From RGIG3178 sp963674495 (GTDB lineage Bacteria > Bacillota > Clostridia > Christensenellales > QAND01), in the NCBI GenBank assembly GCA_963674495.2, contig CAXXLG010000001.1, positions 124,001 to 188,000 on the forward strand: DNA of 64,000 bases. The letters run 5' to 3'. A program made the position numbers and the translations under genes. The notes beneath the pieces were generated by a model that searched no databases, was not told where the DNA came from, and was given only the letters and a program-made list of their open reading frames with translations. Below, piece by piece: positions 33,394-42,835 of the stretch (positions within the stretch are counted from its first letter, which is position 1; every line of letters starts with the position of its first letter).

Positions 33394-34518
33394 ATGACTG
33401 AAAGTAATGAAAAAATAACGCCACTACAATGGACGCTGCTCATTACTGGGTTTATACAGGGTTCCATTCTGCTGCTGTCACTGGTGGATTCCTCACTGAA
33501 ACAGGATACCTGGGTGACCATTCTTACCAGCTATGCACTGAGCATCCCTTTTATTGTGATGTATTTCTCCCTTTCCAAGCAATTCCCCGGCAAAACCCTG
33601 ATTGAGATCCACGATATCGTCTATGGCAAGGTATTGGGAAAGATCTTGTCCGCCCTTTATCTAAGTTTTTTCTTCCTTCTGTATTCCGTCAACATACGGC
33701 AGATTGTTGACTTTTATAACGGATATATATTTCAGGAAACGAACCCGGTTATTCTATATCTGACTGTGACGCTGTTCTGCACGTATGCGGTTAAAAAAGG
33801 AATAGCCGCCATCGCCAAAATCAATGTCTATGCGTTCGTCTTTGGAGTGATTACGAACATCGTTACGTTGGTGTTGTTGCTGGGACACATGGATTTTTCA
33901 AACTACTTGCCCATGTTTGAAGCGTCGTTTACGGACTTCTTTAAAGGCACATCCATCATGCTTACTCTTCCGTATTGTGAAGTTATCAGTCTGATGATGG
34001 TCATGCCCTATGTCAAGATCACCAAGGAAAAGGGAAAATCCTTAAGAAAATCCCTTGCGAAATATGCAGTGATTGGCTGCACAATTGCCATGTTGTCCTA
34101 TCTGCTTATAGACATGAAAAGTACAACAACGCTGGGGGCGTCGCGTTCGATCTATGCGGAAAGTTCGTATCAGGCCGTCCGCCTGATCAATATCGGCGAA
34201 TTTTTAACGCGCATGGAACTGTTTGTAGCGCTGTACAACACCGCAGCTATGTTTATCAAAATATCCGTGTGGCAGTTTGCCGCCGTCAAGAGTACGGCAC
34301 AGTTTTTCGGACTCAAAACGTACATTCCGCTACTGCTGCCCATGGCGGCCCTTGCCATCGTAAGTGCGATCATTGCGTTTGATTCCGTCATTGATATGAA
34401 TGAATATATCGACTACTACATTGTCCTTGGGGCGGTGTTCGAATTTCTCATCCCCATTATCACGCTGGCCGCTGCAAAATTTCGCAGACTGCCCAAAGCG
34501 AAAGAGGTGGCGTCATGA
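33394..34518 (+). CDS. Spore germination protein, GerB family (B subunit, amino-acid permease-like)
   Basis: This 374-aa integral membrane protein with about ten helices belongs to the GerB branch of the APC transporter superfamily, which forms the germinant-binding and ion-channel part of the receptor. Conserved landmarks include GFIQGSILLL in helix one, FPGKTLIEIHDIVYGKVLGK, and MLTLPYCEVISLMMVMPYVK. It follows gerC directly and overlaps the next small gene by 4 bases. The germinant cannot be read from the sequence. Expression is expected in the forespore under sigma-G, from family knowledge rather than an identified promoter. Confidence 0.93.
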   Translation: MTESNEKITPLQWTLLITGFIQGSILLLSLVDSSLKQDTWVTILTSYALSIPFIVMYFSLSKQFPGKTLIEIHDIVYGKVLGKILSALYLSFFFLLYSVNIRQIVDFYNGYIFQETNPVILYLTVTLFCTYAVKKGIAAIAKINVYAFVFGVITNIVTLVLLLGHMDFSNYLPMFEASFTDFFKGTSIMLTLPYCEVISLMMVMPYVKITKEKGKSLRKSLAKYAVIGCTIAMLSYLLIDMKSTTTLGASRSIYAESSYQAVRLINIGEFLTRMELFVALYNTAAMFIKISVWQFAAVKSTAQFFGLKTYIPLLLPMAALAIVSAIIAFDSVIDMNEYIDYYIVLGAVFEFLIPIITLAAAKFRRLPKAKEVAS

Positions 34519-34724
34519 TATTGATCATCCTCGGCTTTGTTATTATGGCACCGATCACCGTCGTGCCGCTGGTCAAAAGGAAATATTGGCGGGAACTTGT
34601 TGTTTTCAGCTTTCTTTACGTGATAAGCTTTACCATCTGCATTCTCCAGCAGGTCGGCGTCAAACTGCCGCATCCTTTTGACGCGCTCAAGAGTTTTCTA
34701 AACCTGATAAATTTTCACTTATAG
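34515..34724 (+). CDS. Small two-helix membrane protein of the ger operon, 69 aa
   Basis: The frame overlaps the gerB stop by 4 bases and codes two hydrophobic helices (residues 2-18 and 29-45) linked by a basic loop KRKYWRE, then an amphipathic tail KLPHPFDALKSFLNLINF. Small two-helix proteins encoded at the end of ger operons (often called D proteins) are known in Bacillus species and can modulate germination. Here the position and topology fit that class, though I cannot show sequence homology. A terminator follows after 75 bases. Confidence 0.7.
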   Translation: MILIILGFVIMAPITVVPLVKRKYWRELVVFSFLYVISFTICILQQVGVKLPHPFDALKSFLNLINFHL

Positions 34725-34797
34725 ACTTCCCGCCAATGCCGTTTGATAAAATGCCATCTGGGCGGTCAATACGAAAAAATGCAGTTTACGTAGATAA

Positions 34798-34832
34798 AAA
34801 AGGGAACCGGGTTTTCGGTTTCCTTAAGACAG
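34798..34832 (+). terminator. Bidirectional terminator between ger operon and nitroreductase
   Basis: GGGAACCG pairs imperfectly with CGGTTTCC around GGTTTT. The minus strand has CCCTTTTTTA after the stem and the plus strand a short T-tail, so it best serves the leftward nitroreductase gene while also closing the ger operon. Confidence 0.75.
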
Positions 34833-34847
34833 CGCCTTTTGACGCGA

Positions 34848-35450
34848 TCATCTGTGTACACGAAGACGCGCATCAAGCGGCAGCACATCCTTCTCACCCG
34901 GCGGGTTTACAGGCTGGCCAAATGGCATCTGTGCGATAAGCTGCCAGCCTTTGGGGATATCCCATTCCTTTTTAACCGCGTCGTCGATCAGCGGGTTGTA
35001 GTGCTGCAGTGACGCGCCCAACCCCTGGGCGGCCAATGCCGTCCATACCACATACTGGTGCATGGCGTTGGTGTGCTGTGACCACACGGGGAAGGTCTTG
35101 GCATAGGAGGGGAAGCGTTGCGCCAGAGCGTCCACGACCCCGGTATCCTCAAAGAACAGGATGGTGCCGTAGCCTGAGGCAAAGTCCTCGTTGATCTTGT
35201 TGCGCGTTTTTTCAAAGCGCTGCTTGCCAACCTTCTTTTTCAACGCATTTAGCGTGATGTCCCATAGCCTTTTATGGTGCGTGCCGAACAGCAGTATAAG
35301 CCGCGTGCTCTGCGAATTGTAAGCGGAGGGCACATGGATCAGCGCATCGGCCAGGATCTTTTCAATGCGCTGTTGTGGCACGATTGTGCCGTTGTCAAAT
35401 CCGTACAGGCTACGCCTCAATTTAACAGCTTCCCAAAATGGTATTTCCAT
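34848..35450 (-). CDS. Nitroreductase-family protein (FMN-dependent)
   Basis: The 200-aa product starts at MEIPFWEAVKLRRSLYGF after GAGGAGCTAAATTC; upstream codons lack a site. The N-terminal RRSLYGF is the FMN phosphate-binding Arg-Arg-Ser motif of the family, followed by HVPSAYNSQSTRLILLF and, in the C-terminal half, AAQGLGASLQHYNPLIDDAV, the strand-helix near the flavin. It matches the FMN oxidoreductases similar to yeast Hbn1/Frm2, in which SAYNSQ is typical. Substrate unknown. The gene is 84 bases downstream of a frameshifted oxidoreductase on the same strand and may have formed an operon with it. Confidence 0.9.
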   Translation of the reverse strand: MEIPFWEAVKLRRSLYGFDNGTIVPQQRIEKILADALIHVPSAYNSQSTRLILLFGTHHKRLWDITLNALKKKVGKQRFEKTRNKINEDFASGYGTILFFEDTGVVDALAQRFPSYAKTFPVWSQHTNAMHQYVVWTALAAQGLGASLQHYNPLIDDAVKKEWDIPKGWQLIAQMPFGQPVNPPGEKDVLPLDARLRVHR

Positions 35451-35534
35451 GAATTTAGCTCCTCTCCCGAACAAGAATGATTTGAATGAACTGGGCAATC
35501 TGCCCACCGCCGTACGGTGGGCGATCCTTTGGCT

Positions 35535-37042
35535 TCACTTGGGCGCATCCACCCACTGCATCCGCTCGAGCGCCCATGCGGTCAACTCGTTGAGGGATGG
35601 ATGGATGACCATCGAATCGAATATCGGTATGTATGTCCCCGTTTCCGGGCACACGGTACCCATCTGCCGCTGCGCACCGTCGGGATCGTCCGTATCGGCG
35701 TGCATGGCGGACGCGATGCAGGTCTGTCCGGCGTTCATCAGGTATACGAAGGGCTGCACCAGCATGGCCGCATATGGTCCTGCGATGTGCGCACCCAATA
35801 TCTTTTTGTCCTCCCCTGCAATCACTTTGACAAACCCATTGTCCTCGTCCTTCTTATCATACCCGAACGCGATGCCGCCCGCCACGTTGCCATATGTGTT
35901 GCGTCCCACCATGATGCGCAAGCCCTTCTCCAGCGCTTGCTGCTCGGTCATGCCCACATGGGCGACCTGCGGGTGGGTGAAGATGGCCCACGGAACGGTA
36001 TCGTAAACTGCCTTTTTCTTGGGATGTCCGCCAAAGAGATTGTGGCTGAGAATCTCCGCTTCGTAGTTCGCCTTGTGGCGGAACTGGTATTTGCCGTTGA
36101 TGTCGCCAATGGCGAATATGTGGGGCTGTGAGGTTTGCAGGTATTCATCAGTTTGTATCCAACCCCGCTTGTCTACCGTTACGCCGGCGTTTCCCAAATG
36201 AAGTAAATCGGCGTTGGAGCGCACGCCGGAGGACAGGAAAACCTCCTCACCCTCGTGGGTTGTCCGCTCGCCGGTTTGCATATCTTCCACGGTCAGCGCT
36301 TTGCCGCCCGATGTTTTATGCGCGGAAACGACGCGGCTGTTTGTCACCACCCGTATACCGTCGCGGATGAACTGCTTTTGTACAAACGCGCTGATCTCCT
36401 CTTCCTCGGTGGACAACAGGCGCGGTTTCATTTCGATGATGGTGACACGGGTGCCCAGGGAGGAGAAGATGTGTGCAAATTCCGCGCCGATGGCGCCGCC
36501 GCCCATGATCAGAAGGCTGCCCCACGGCTTTTTGGGGAACTTATCACCGAAGAACGTTTCGGACACGACATAACCGGTTTCTTCCAGTCCTTCGATGGGG
36601 GGCACGAACGAGCGCGCGCCCGCCGCGACGACGAACCTGTCTGCCTCGATATCCTCCGTTTCGCCGTTGCCCAGCGCAATGCGCATGGTATGCGGCCCGG
36701 TGAATTCGGCGGTGCCTTTACCGTGAGATTATCGATTTTTTTCAGTTTGTGCTCGACGGCTTGATTCTTGTCGATTTCTCGCCACATCCGCTGTGACATG
36801 CCTGCCCAGTTAACGTTGGGTGCGCCAAAATCGATGTTCATCTTTTTGGCGTGCTCTGCCTGGCGTATCATGTCCGCCGGATGTACCAACATCTTGGAAG
36901 GGATGCACCCGCGGTTCAGGCACGTGTCTCCAAATTTTGCCCGTTCCACGATGGCAAAGTTTTGGTTCTTTTGTTTCACCGCGTGCTGAATTACCATCAT
37001 GCCGGAGCCACCGCCAAGCACGGCGATGTCATATTTTTTCAT
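35535..37042 (-). pseudogene. Frameshifted FAD-dependent pyridine nucleotide-disulfide oxidoreductase
   Basis: Two frames together encode one dihydrolipoamide-dehydrogenase/mycothione-reductase-like enzyme of about 500 residues. The N-terminal part has AVLGGGSGMMVIQHAV, the FAD fold, and the redox-active cysteines in FGDTCLNRGCIPSKML. It runs to DNLTV near 36722, where the frame breaks. The C-terminal part resumes with KGTAEFTGPHTMRIALGNGE and carries the second Rossmann fold (LIMGGGAIGAEFAHIFSSLG), IFAIGDING and the C-terminal HPSLNE with the catalytic His-Glu. All catalytic parts are present and only one indel separates them, so an assembly error is as likely as a true mutation. A near-consensus promoter lies upstream. 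Confidence 0.8.
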
Positions 37043-37156
37043 GGGAATACTCCTTTCAAAAAAAACGATGAGTCAATGGAAGCGAACAAAGAGTTGGTGC
37101 GCCTTTGGTCAAGTTTGGATCGAATCATAACAGCAGATAGGATTATCCTTGCTTTA

Positions 37157-37185
37157 ATTGTAACGAAATCTGCGCCGACGGTCAA
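37157..37185 (-). promoter_or_regulatory. Promoter of the disulfide oxidoreductase
   Basis: TTGACC and TACAAT on the minus strand are separated by exactly 17 bases; the leader to the ATG is about 107 nt. The rest of the 37043-37463 spacer has no recognisable gene. Confidence 0.75.
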
Positions 37186-37463
37186 ACAATAACAAAGCGA
37201 ATGGATCAGACCTGCAGCGTTGTGATGGGTGTGAAATTTGCCGGTGATGCCGGACGAACGGGGAAGCGTGCAATAAAAGAGTTGGCGTAAAAAGCTTGGA
37301 TAAAATAGCAAGGGTTACGAACGAATAAAGGGGATTTTGGGGCATGAAACAATAAATTGTCCCGGACACGACAAAACAACGCTGACGACAAAATGGTCCG
37401 CCGCAAAGGCCCCGCAATTGTACAGCCAAGGCGGTGTAGGGTTTCGCTGAGCTATCCGCTTAG

Positions 37464-38018
37464 TTAGAACCCGGTGTAGGGGAGGAGATCTTCCTCCATG
37501 TCAATGGCGGTAATACGCCAAAATCCGTCCTCACACACCAACATGAGCGTGGCGCGCAATTCCCGCGTCGCCCCGGCGGAGGTGGCGGTGGAAAACGTCA
37601 GCGTAATCTGCTGCCCATTGCCGGTCTTTTCTGCACTTTCAATGCAGTATTCGCTGACCCACGGGTTGGATACGCCGGTTATCCAGTCGGGCGCCGATTT
37701 TTCAAGATGCTTTTCATAGGCGTTTTTCATGGCGCTGTCCATGGAAGCGTACTGCATTGCTGCACTGCGCGTCTTGACGCCCTGAGCCCAAAGTCTGGCG
37801 GCGTCCTCGGCGGTGCCAACGCCGACCTGTTGCATCACGTCCATCAACAGGCGGTTTTTTACCTCCAGCGCATCGGCCTGTTTGGCGGTTGCAAACACGC
37901 TGATGCTTTTAATGTCAAACGCATAGCCGACAAGCTGTAATGCAATGGCTACCATCACACACAGCAGTACGGCCATAAATCCCCATTGCTTCATCCGCTC
38001 CGAAATCAATATCCGCAT
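37464..38018 (-). CDS. Hypothetical membrane-anchored protein, 184 aa
   Basis: The start is MRILISERMKQWG after AAAAGGAGGCAAAGCG; upstream codons in frame lack a site. One N-terminal transmembrane helix (about residues 12-32) is followed by an extracytoplasmic domain of 150 residues with a helix-rich half (AEDAARLWAQGVKTRSAAMQ) and a beta-rich half (ITLTFSTATSAGATRELRAT, LVCEDGFWRITAIDME). The second half resembles small NTF2/lumazine-like folds seen in conserved Bacillota lipoproteins and anti-sigma-like proteins. It is preceded by the terminator of the GGDEF gene, so it is probably its own unit. Function unknown. Confidence 0.75.
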   Translation of the reverse strand: MRILISERMKQWGFMAVLLCVMVAIALQLVGYAFDIKSISVFATAKQADALEVKNRLLMDVMQQVGVGTAEDAARLWAQGVKTRSAAMQYASMDSAMKNAYEKHLEKSAPDWITGVSNPWVSEYCIESAEKTGNGQQITLTFSTATSAGATRELRATLMLVCEDGFWRITAIDMEEDLLPYTGF

Positions 38019-38092
38019 CGCTTTGCCTCCTTTTATCCCGTACCATCCTATGAAGGAGCTGCCGCGAACAGTCTGTTTCACGCAACGGTACA

Positions 38093-38121
38093 ACAAAAAA
38101 AGCCCGGTACCGGGCTTTTCT
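38093..38121 (-). terminator. Terminator of the GGDEF gene
   Basis: The perfect palindrome AAAAGCCCGGTACCGGGCTTTT has a T-run of seven on the minus strand, 11 bases after the stop codon of the leftward GGDEF gene. Confidence 0.9.
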
Positions 38122-38131
38122 CAAACGTGTT

Positions 38132-39038
38132 TTATGTGGATGCGGGGCCGTCCTGTTTTACGTGCGCTGGGGTTTTGTCGTCGCGTTTCGCTTCATACAT
38201 CCTGCGGTCCGCCATACGGATGATCTCCTCGGCGGTGAGCGATGCGCCGTTCATCGTGTAAATGCCCAGCGAGAACGACGGCGTATGGCTTATGCCATCG
38301 GCGGACAGATCCAGTGCCCGTACGCCGTCGCGGATGCGCGCTGCGATGCTGCTGGCCAGTTCATGCGATGCGTTGTTCAAACAGATCAAAAACTCGTCGC
38401 CGCCGTATCGGGCGGCCCAATCTGTATCCGTTCGGATGCAACGACGGATTATATCCGCTATCTTCTTTAGAACGATGTCGCCCGCGAGATGTCCATGGTT
38501 GTCGTTGATGTTCTTGAGTCCATCCATGTCCGCAAATATCACGGACAATGGCGTTGAATCGATGGTGGCTTATGACGTCCACCAGCAACCGTTCGTCGAC
38601 GTACCGCCGGTTGAAAAGGTCGGTCAATTCATCCTTTGTCACCAGCTCGTTGAGTTCTGTCACGAGATGGGGCATGGACCGTCCATCCGCGTAGCTGCCG
38701 TTGCCGATGAGCATGCTGTCCATGGCGTTTTTCAACAATTCCAAAACGAGGGGCCGTTCGGCATTGTCAACGGGAAAAGCCGTAACCAACATGATCGCCT
38801 CCGGCGACTGTTCCAGCTTGATGTAGCAATGGTTGTGCAAATGGGCCTGAATGGAGATGCAGTTGTCACACAGTTTGCCGTCCTGCCAGTAGTGGTGGCA
38901 AACCTCGTTGGTCGGCTCAAACCCACGCTGGTCAAGTACGCGTTTGCGAATCGGGTCCACCAGCCGTACAGCATCGTACATTTGTCTGCAAAAATCAAGA
39001 TGGCTGCTGAGCTTGTCAAGCGTTATGTGCTCATTCAC
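38132..39038 (-). pseudogene. Frameshifted diguanylate cyclase (GGDEF) gene
   Basis: Two minus-strand frames make one protein of about 300 residues. The N-terminal 175 residues contain a cysteine-bearing sensor module (EVCHHYWQDGKLCDNCISIQ and a PAS-like IMLVTAFPVDNAERPLVLEL), leading to the GGDEF start VTKDELTDLFNRRYVDERLL. Near 38550 the frame breaks at HHRFNA; the other frame continues LSVIFADMDGLKNINDNHGH and RYGGDEFLICLN, an intact active site. One or two bases are missing at the break. If translated in full it would make cyclic di-GMP. An assembly indel is possible. Confidence 0.8.
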
Positions 39039-39154
39039 CGTGGTGTGTCCTGACTTTTCAATTTAAACTAATGGGCATGCGAATTGGGCATACAAAAACC
39101 CTTGTCAGAAATTGTATTTATGGAAAGACGTGGCATGATTGATTCCATGCGCTG

Positions 39155-39952
39155 TTATGCGTTTCGTTGTCGCCGATACAGCAGATATCCCAGCGACAGT
39201 GCGATCAATGCGATCAAAACGGATACCACAACGATCACGCCCACATGGGTGCCGCCAAATCCGCCGGGGGAGAGGTGCTTGTACAGGATGCCGGCATAGG
39301 CCCATACAATCACCAAGCCGTATGCGCCGTCGCGCAGCAACAGGACGACAGCGATGGCGATCAGAGCGCCGATCGTCGATACAATCATCATCCATACATC
39401 GCTGGACAGGCCAAAACCATTCCACCCGAAATAGACCATCATGGTCGTCATATTGGCGATGGTTGCGACGGTGAGCCACCCGAAGTATACGCTGAAGGGA
39501 AGGCGCACAAACAGCCTTTCCTTTCGGGTAAGCGGTTGGTCGTGGAGTAGGGAAACGATGGTTGCGACGCAAACGAGCATGACGATGGTCAGAACCATGG
39601 TCACAGGGATCAGCCGTGCATGCCAGCATACAATCCAAAGCGTATTGGCGAGGGAGGAAATACAAAACAGAATGCCGATTCTATCCAACGTGCGCGTATC
39701 CAGCTTCGATCGGCCCCTTTTGAAAAGCCAAAGCTGGTACAGCGTATGGGCCAACAATAGGAAATAGATCAATCCCCAGATCGAAAAGGTGTATCCGGCG
39801 GGCGCAAAAAGGTTGGGATAGGAATCGGAGACTTGGCCTGTGGTAACACCAAAAAGTGGCAAAACATTGGCCAGCGTATTGACGGCGATCATCACCAAAA
39901 AGGTGAGTGCTGTATAGATCCTAACATTGCGTTTTGTAATATGTTCATACAT
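39155..39952 (-). CDS. TspO/MBR-like tryptophan-rich membrane protein
   Basis: The 265-aa product has seven or eight helices and the family hallmarks LFAPAGYTFSIWGLIYFLLL in the second helix and VYFGWLTVATIANMT further on. This is the larger TspO-related group of Bacillota with extra helices, not the 160-residue classical sensor. Members are thought to handle porphyrins or small lipids, but the physiological role is uncertain. A GGAGGTAGC site precedes the ATG. It sits just downstream of the two-gene PAS/HD-GYP operon, 27 bases past its end, so it may be read from the same transcript. Confidence 0.8.
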   Translation of the reverse strand: MYEHITKRNVRIYTALTFLVMIAVNTLANVLPLFGVTTGQVSDSYPNLFAPAGYTFSIWGLIYFLLLAHTLYQLWLFKRGRSKLDTRTLDRIGILFCISSLANTLWIVCWHARLIPVTMVLTIVMLVCVATIVSLLHDQPLTRKERLFVRLPFSVYFGWLTVATIANMTTMMVYFGWNGFGLSSDVWMMIVSTIGALIAIAVVLLLRDGAYGLVIVWAYAGILYKHLSPGGFGGTHVGVIVVVSVLIALIALSLGYLLYRRQRNA

Positions 39953-39979
39953 AATGCTACCTCCTTGTGGTGTGGAGCG

Positions 39980-42835
39980 TCAATTACCCTCCTCACGGGA
40001 TAATCTTTCCATCATGATGCCGATGAACAATTCGACTAGCTTCGGATCAAATTTCTTGCCGCCCAATGCCCTGATCCGCTCCAGCGCTTCGCGGGGGCTT
40101 AGTACATGGTCGTCATTGGGATGGTTGATCAACCGGTCATAGTTTTCCGCCACCGCGATGATGCGTCCCATCAAAGGGATATTCTCGCCGCTCAACCCTT
40201 TGGGATAGCCGGAGCCGTCCCAACTTTCATGATGGGTCAGCACAGACTCGGACAACATCTGCGTGGGGTCAAACAGGCTGAGGATTCGGTGTCCGACCAA
40301 CGGATGCCGCCGGAATTCCTGCCGTTCCTTGGAGCTTAGCGGCGGACGCTTGTCCAACAGTTCGGGTTGCAGTACGATCTTACCGATGTCGTGCAGATAG
40401 CCCGCATCGGACAGTCTGCGAATCTCCGCTTCAGGTAGATTGAGGGCGCGGCCCAAAGCGGTGCACAACTCGCTTACACGGGCGGCATGTTCTCTCTCGC
40501 CGATGGTGAGCGAGTTGAGCGAATGGATGATGGCATCCATAGCCACTTGTTGTATCTGTTCGTGTTCCAGCGATTTAACCGCGTACATCTGCCCTTCCGC
40601 TTCATGGAAGACCGTCCGGATATCCTCGTTGGGCGCCTGCTTGACATGGAACCCCATGGAGATACTGCCCTGAATGCCCATGACCTGTTCCTTGGCAAAT
40701 TCTTCCTTGATCCTATCTACGATTCTTTCTGCTTCCTGATTGCCGATCTGGGGCAACAGTAGAACAAACTCATCGCCGCCCCACCGGGCAATGATTTCGT
40801 CGGCCCGGCAGACGCGCTTGAGCGCAATCGCCAGTTTTTTGAGCAAAGCATCACCGAAATCATGTCCAAAGATATCGTTTGTCAGTTTCAGGTTGTTGAC
40901 GTCCCCCATGATCACTGCTATGGGCAGGTTGCGCGGCGTATCCAACCGCTGCATCTCAACCTCAAAGAATCGGCGGTTGTAAAGGCCGGTCAGCGAATCG
41001 TGGAAACTGAGGTATTGAATCTCCTGTTGCCGTTGTTTTTTCTCGGTAATATCGCGAAAAACAAGAACCACGCCCAACATTTGCCCGATGTCGTCGCGTA
41101 TGGGTGCGGCACTGTCCTCCAAAGCATAGCGAGAACCGTCCTTGGATGTTAATATGGCATGGTTTGAAAGGGTATGATGTTCTTCGCTTTGGAGTACCAG
41201 TTGAATCGGATCTTCAATGGGTTTGCCCAGCTGTTCGTTCGACAGCGTAAGAACGTCCGTATAATGCCTGCCACGCGCATCGGCAAAACACCACCCGGTC
41301 AGGTTCTCCGCCACCCGGTTGAGCATATCGATGTTTCCGTCTACATCCACCATCATCACGCCGTTGCCGATGGACAACAGGGTTTGCAGGAATTTGTTTC
41401 GTTCGGAGGATAATTTCTCCCGTGCTTTATGCCGCGACAGGGCGCTCCACGCGCCGCTCATCAAAAGCGTGATCTCGTATACGTCGTTGTCGTCATAGCC
41501 CTTTGGATTGTTGGCAAACCCGATGACGGCCACGATTTCATCGTCGATGATCACGGGCACAGACATGAATGTTTCAATTTCCACATGACCCTGTGGATAA
41601 CCCTTCTTTTGGGGATGTGGTTTTTGGAATTCGTTGACGATGATGGGCTCGCGCGAGCGCACCGCGTCGCCCCACAACCCGGTCTTGTCCAGTTGATACA
41701 CCGTTTTGGGATCAGTAATGGCGCAATCGTCCATCACGCCGAGCGTCCAGGAATTGAGGGTAAATTCTCTTTTTTGTTCATCGTACAGATAGACATAGCC
41801 ATACTTGCTGCCCGTGAGTTTGAGCGATTCGTGAAGGACATGATCCAAAAGCTCCTGTGAGCTGTCAAAGCTGCGCGTAAACACGTCCAGCAGGATTGAA
41901 TTGCGATGAAACGCCTGCTGCCGACGTTGTGCTTGGGCACGCTCTTCGGTGATATCCGCCACCACAGCACCTACACCGATACGCCCGTCGGTCAGCTGCA
42001 CGGGGTACTTCGTTGCCTGGTACAACCGGCCCTTCCACTGGGATTCGGACGTAATACGCGTTTTGGTATTGAGAACCTCAATGTCGGAGTTGCGCCGCTG
42101 CTGCGCAAACGCTTTTTCAGACAACGAAAAATCGTCATGGCCTAAGATATCTTCTTTGGGTTTGTGATAGAATTCCTCAATCGCCTTGTTAACAAATACA
42201 TACTGGAGATTTTCATCCTTGAGATATACCAGATTATTGCTTGCATCCATGAACATCTGCCTGAGCGCGATGAGGTTTTCGATCTGTGTCTTATCCGAAC
42301 GAATACGCCGGTAACTGTTCAAAAGAAGCCACAACAAAACGAGCAATATAAATATAATGCTGCCACCGATAACATAGATGAGGATGGTCAGGGATTTTGT
42401 ACGCGATGCAGCCAACGCCTGACCCGTTTGGTCACGTACCATGACCAGCAGGGCACCGCTTGCCCCGTGTGCGAAGGGCTCGGTATATACCTCCACCGTT
42501 CGCTCGTCTCCGTTTGACAGGCGGTGTACGGCCGTGTTTATGCCGGCGGACAGTGGGGTATCCGCCTGTGTTTGCGCATCCGTGTTGACGCCGGCGTTAA
42601 GCTGTGCGAATTCCATCTGTTGCAGTTGGCTCTTGGTATAGCCATAAAAATTTATGGCGGCGCTGTTTGCGTAAAGGATTGAGCCGGTATCGGGATCGAT
42701 CAAAAGAACAATCGTGGCATTATCTTCAAACGTTGCTCCAATGGCGGAACTCTCTTCGACCGGCGTCGCCCATGCCACAGCAAGACCTGTCAGCAAAACG
42801 GCTACGATGAGATACACAGCAATAAGCTTTTTCAT
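39980..42835 (-). CDS. Membrane PAS-PAS-GAF-PAS-GGDEF-HD-GYP cyclic di-GMP protein
   Basis: The 951-aa product has a signal anchor at 5-22, an extracytoplasmic PAS-like domain (30-140), a second helix (149-172), a PAS domain (185-300), a GAF domain (315-465), another PAS (480-600), a GGDEF domain with intact RWGGDEF at 684-690 and an HD-GYP domain with HDIGK at 815-819 and GYP at 876-878. It therefore has the residues for making cyclic di-GMP and for hydrolysing it. Its start overlaps the stop of the upstream paralogue by 4 bases. The signal detected is unknown. Confidence 0.92.
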   Translation of the reverse strand: MKKLIAVYLIVAVLLTGLAVAWATPVEESSAIGATFEDNATIVLLIDPDTGSILYANSAAINFYGYTKSQLQQMEFAQLNAGVNTDAQTQADTPLSAGINTAVHRLSNGDERTVEVYTEPFAHGASGALLVMVRDQTGQALAASRTKSLTILIYVIGGSIIFILLVLLWLLLNSYRRIRSDKTQIENLIALRQMFMDASNNLVYLKDENLQYVFVNKAIEEFYHKPKEDILGHDDFSLSEKAFAQQRRNSDIEVLNTKTRITSESQWKGRLYQATKYPVQLTDGRIGVGAVVADITEERAQAQRRQQAFHRNSILLDVFTRSFDSSQELLDHVLHESLKLTGSKYGYVYLYDEQKREFTLNSWTLGVMDDCAITDPKTVYQLDKTGLWGDAVRSREPIIVNEFQKPHPQKKGYPQGHVEIETFMSVPVIIDDEIVAVIGFANNPKGYDDNDVYEITLLMSGAWSALSRHKAREKLSSERNKFLQTLLSIGNGVMMVDVDGNIDMLNRVAENLTGWCFADARGRHYTDVLTLSNEQLGKPIEDPIQLVLQSEEHHTLSNHAILTSKDGSRYALEDSAAPIRDDIGQMLGVVLVFRDITEKKQRQQEIQYLSFHDSLTGLYNRRFFEVEMQRLDTPRNLPIAVIMGDVNNLKLTNDIFGHDFGDALLKKLAIALKRVCRADEIIARWGGDEFVLLLPQIGNQEAERIVDRIKEEFAKEQVMGIQGSISMGFHVKQAPNEDIRTVFHEAEGQMYAVKSLEHEQIQQVAMDAIIHSLNSLTIGEREHAARVSELCTALGRALNLPEAEIRRLSDAGYLHDIGKIVLQPELLDKRPPLSSKERQEFRRHPLVGHRILSLFDPTQMLSESVLTHHESWDGSGYPKGLSGENIPLMGRIIAVAENYDRLINHPNDDHVLSPREALERIRALGGKKFDPKLVELFIGIMMERLSREEGN

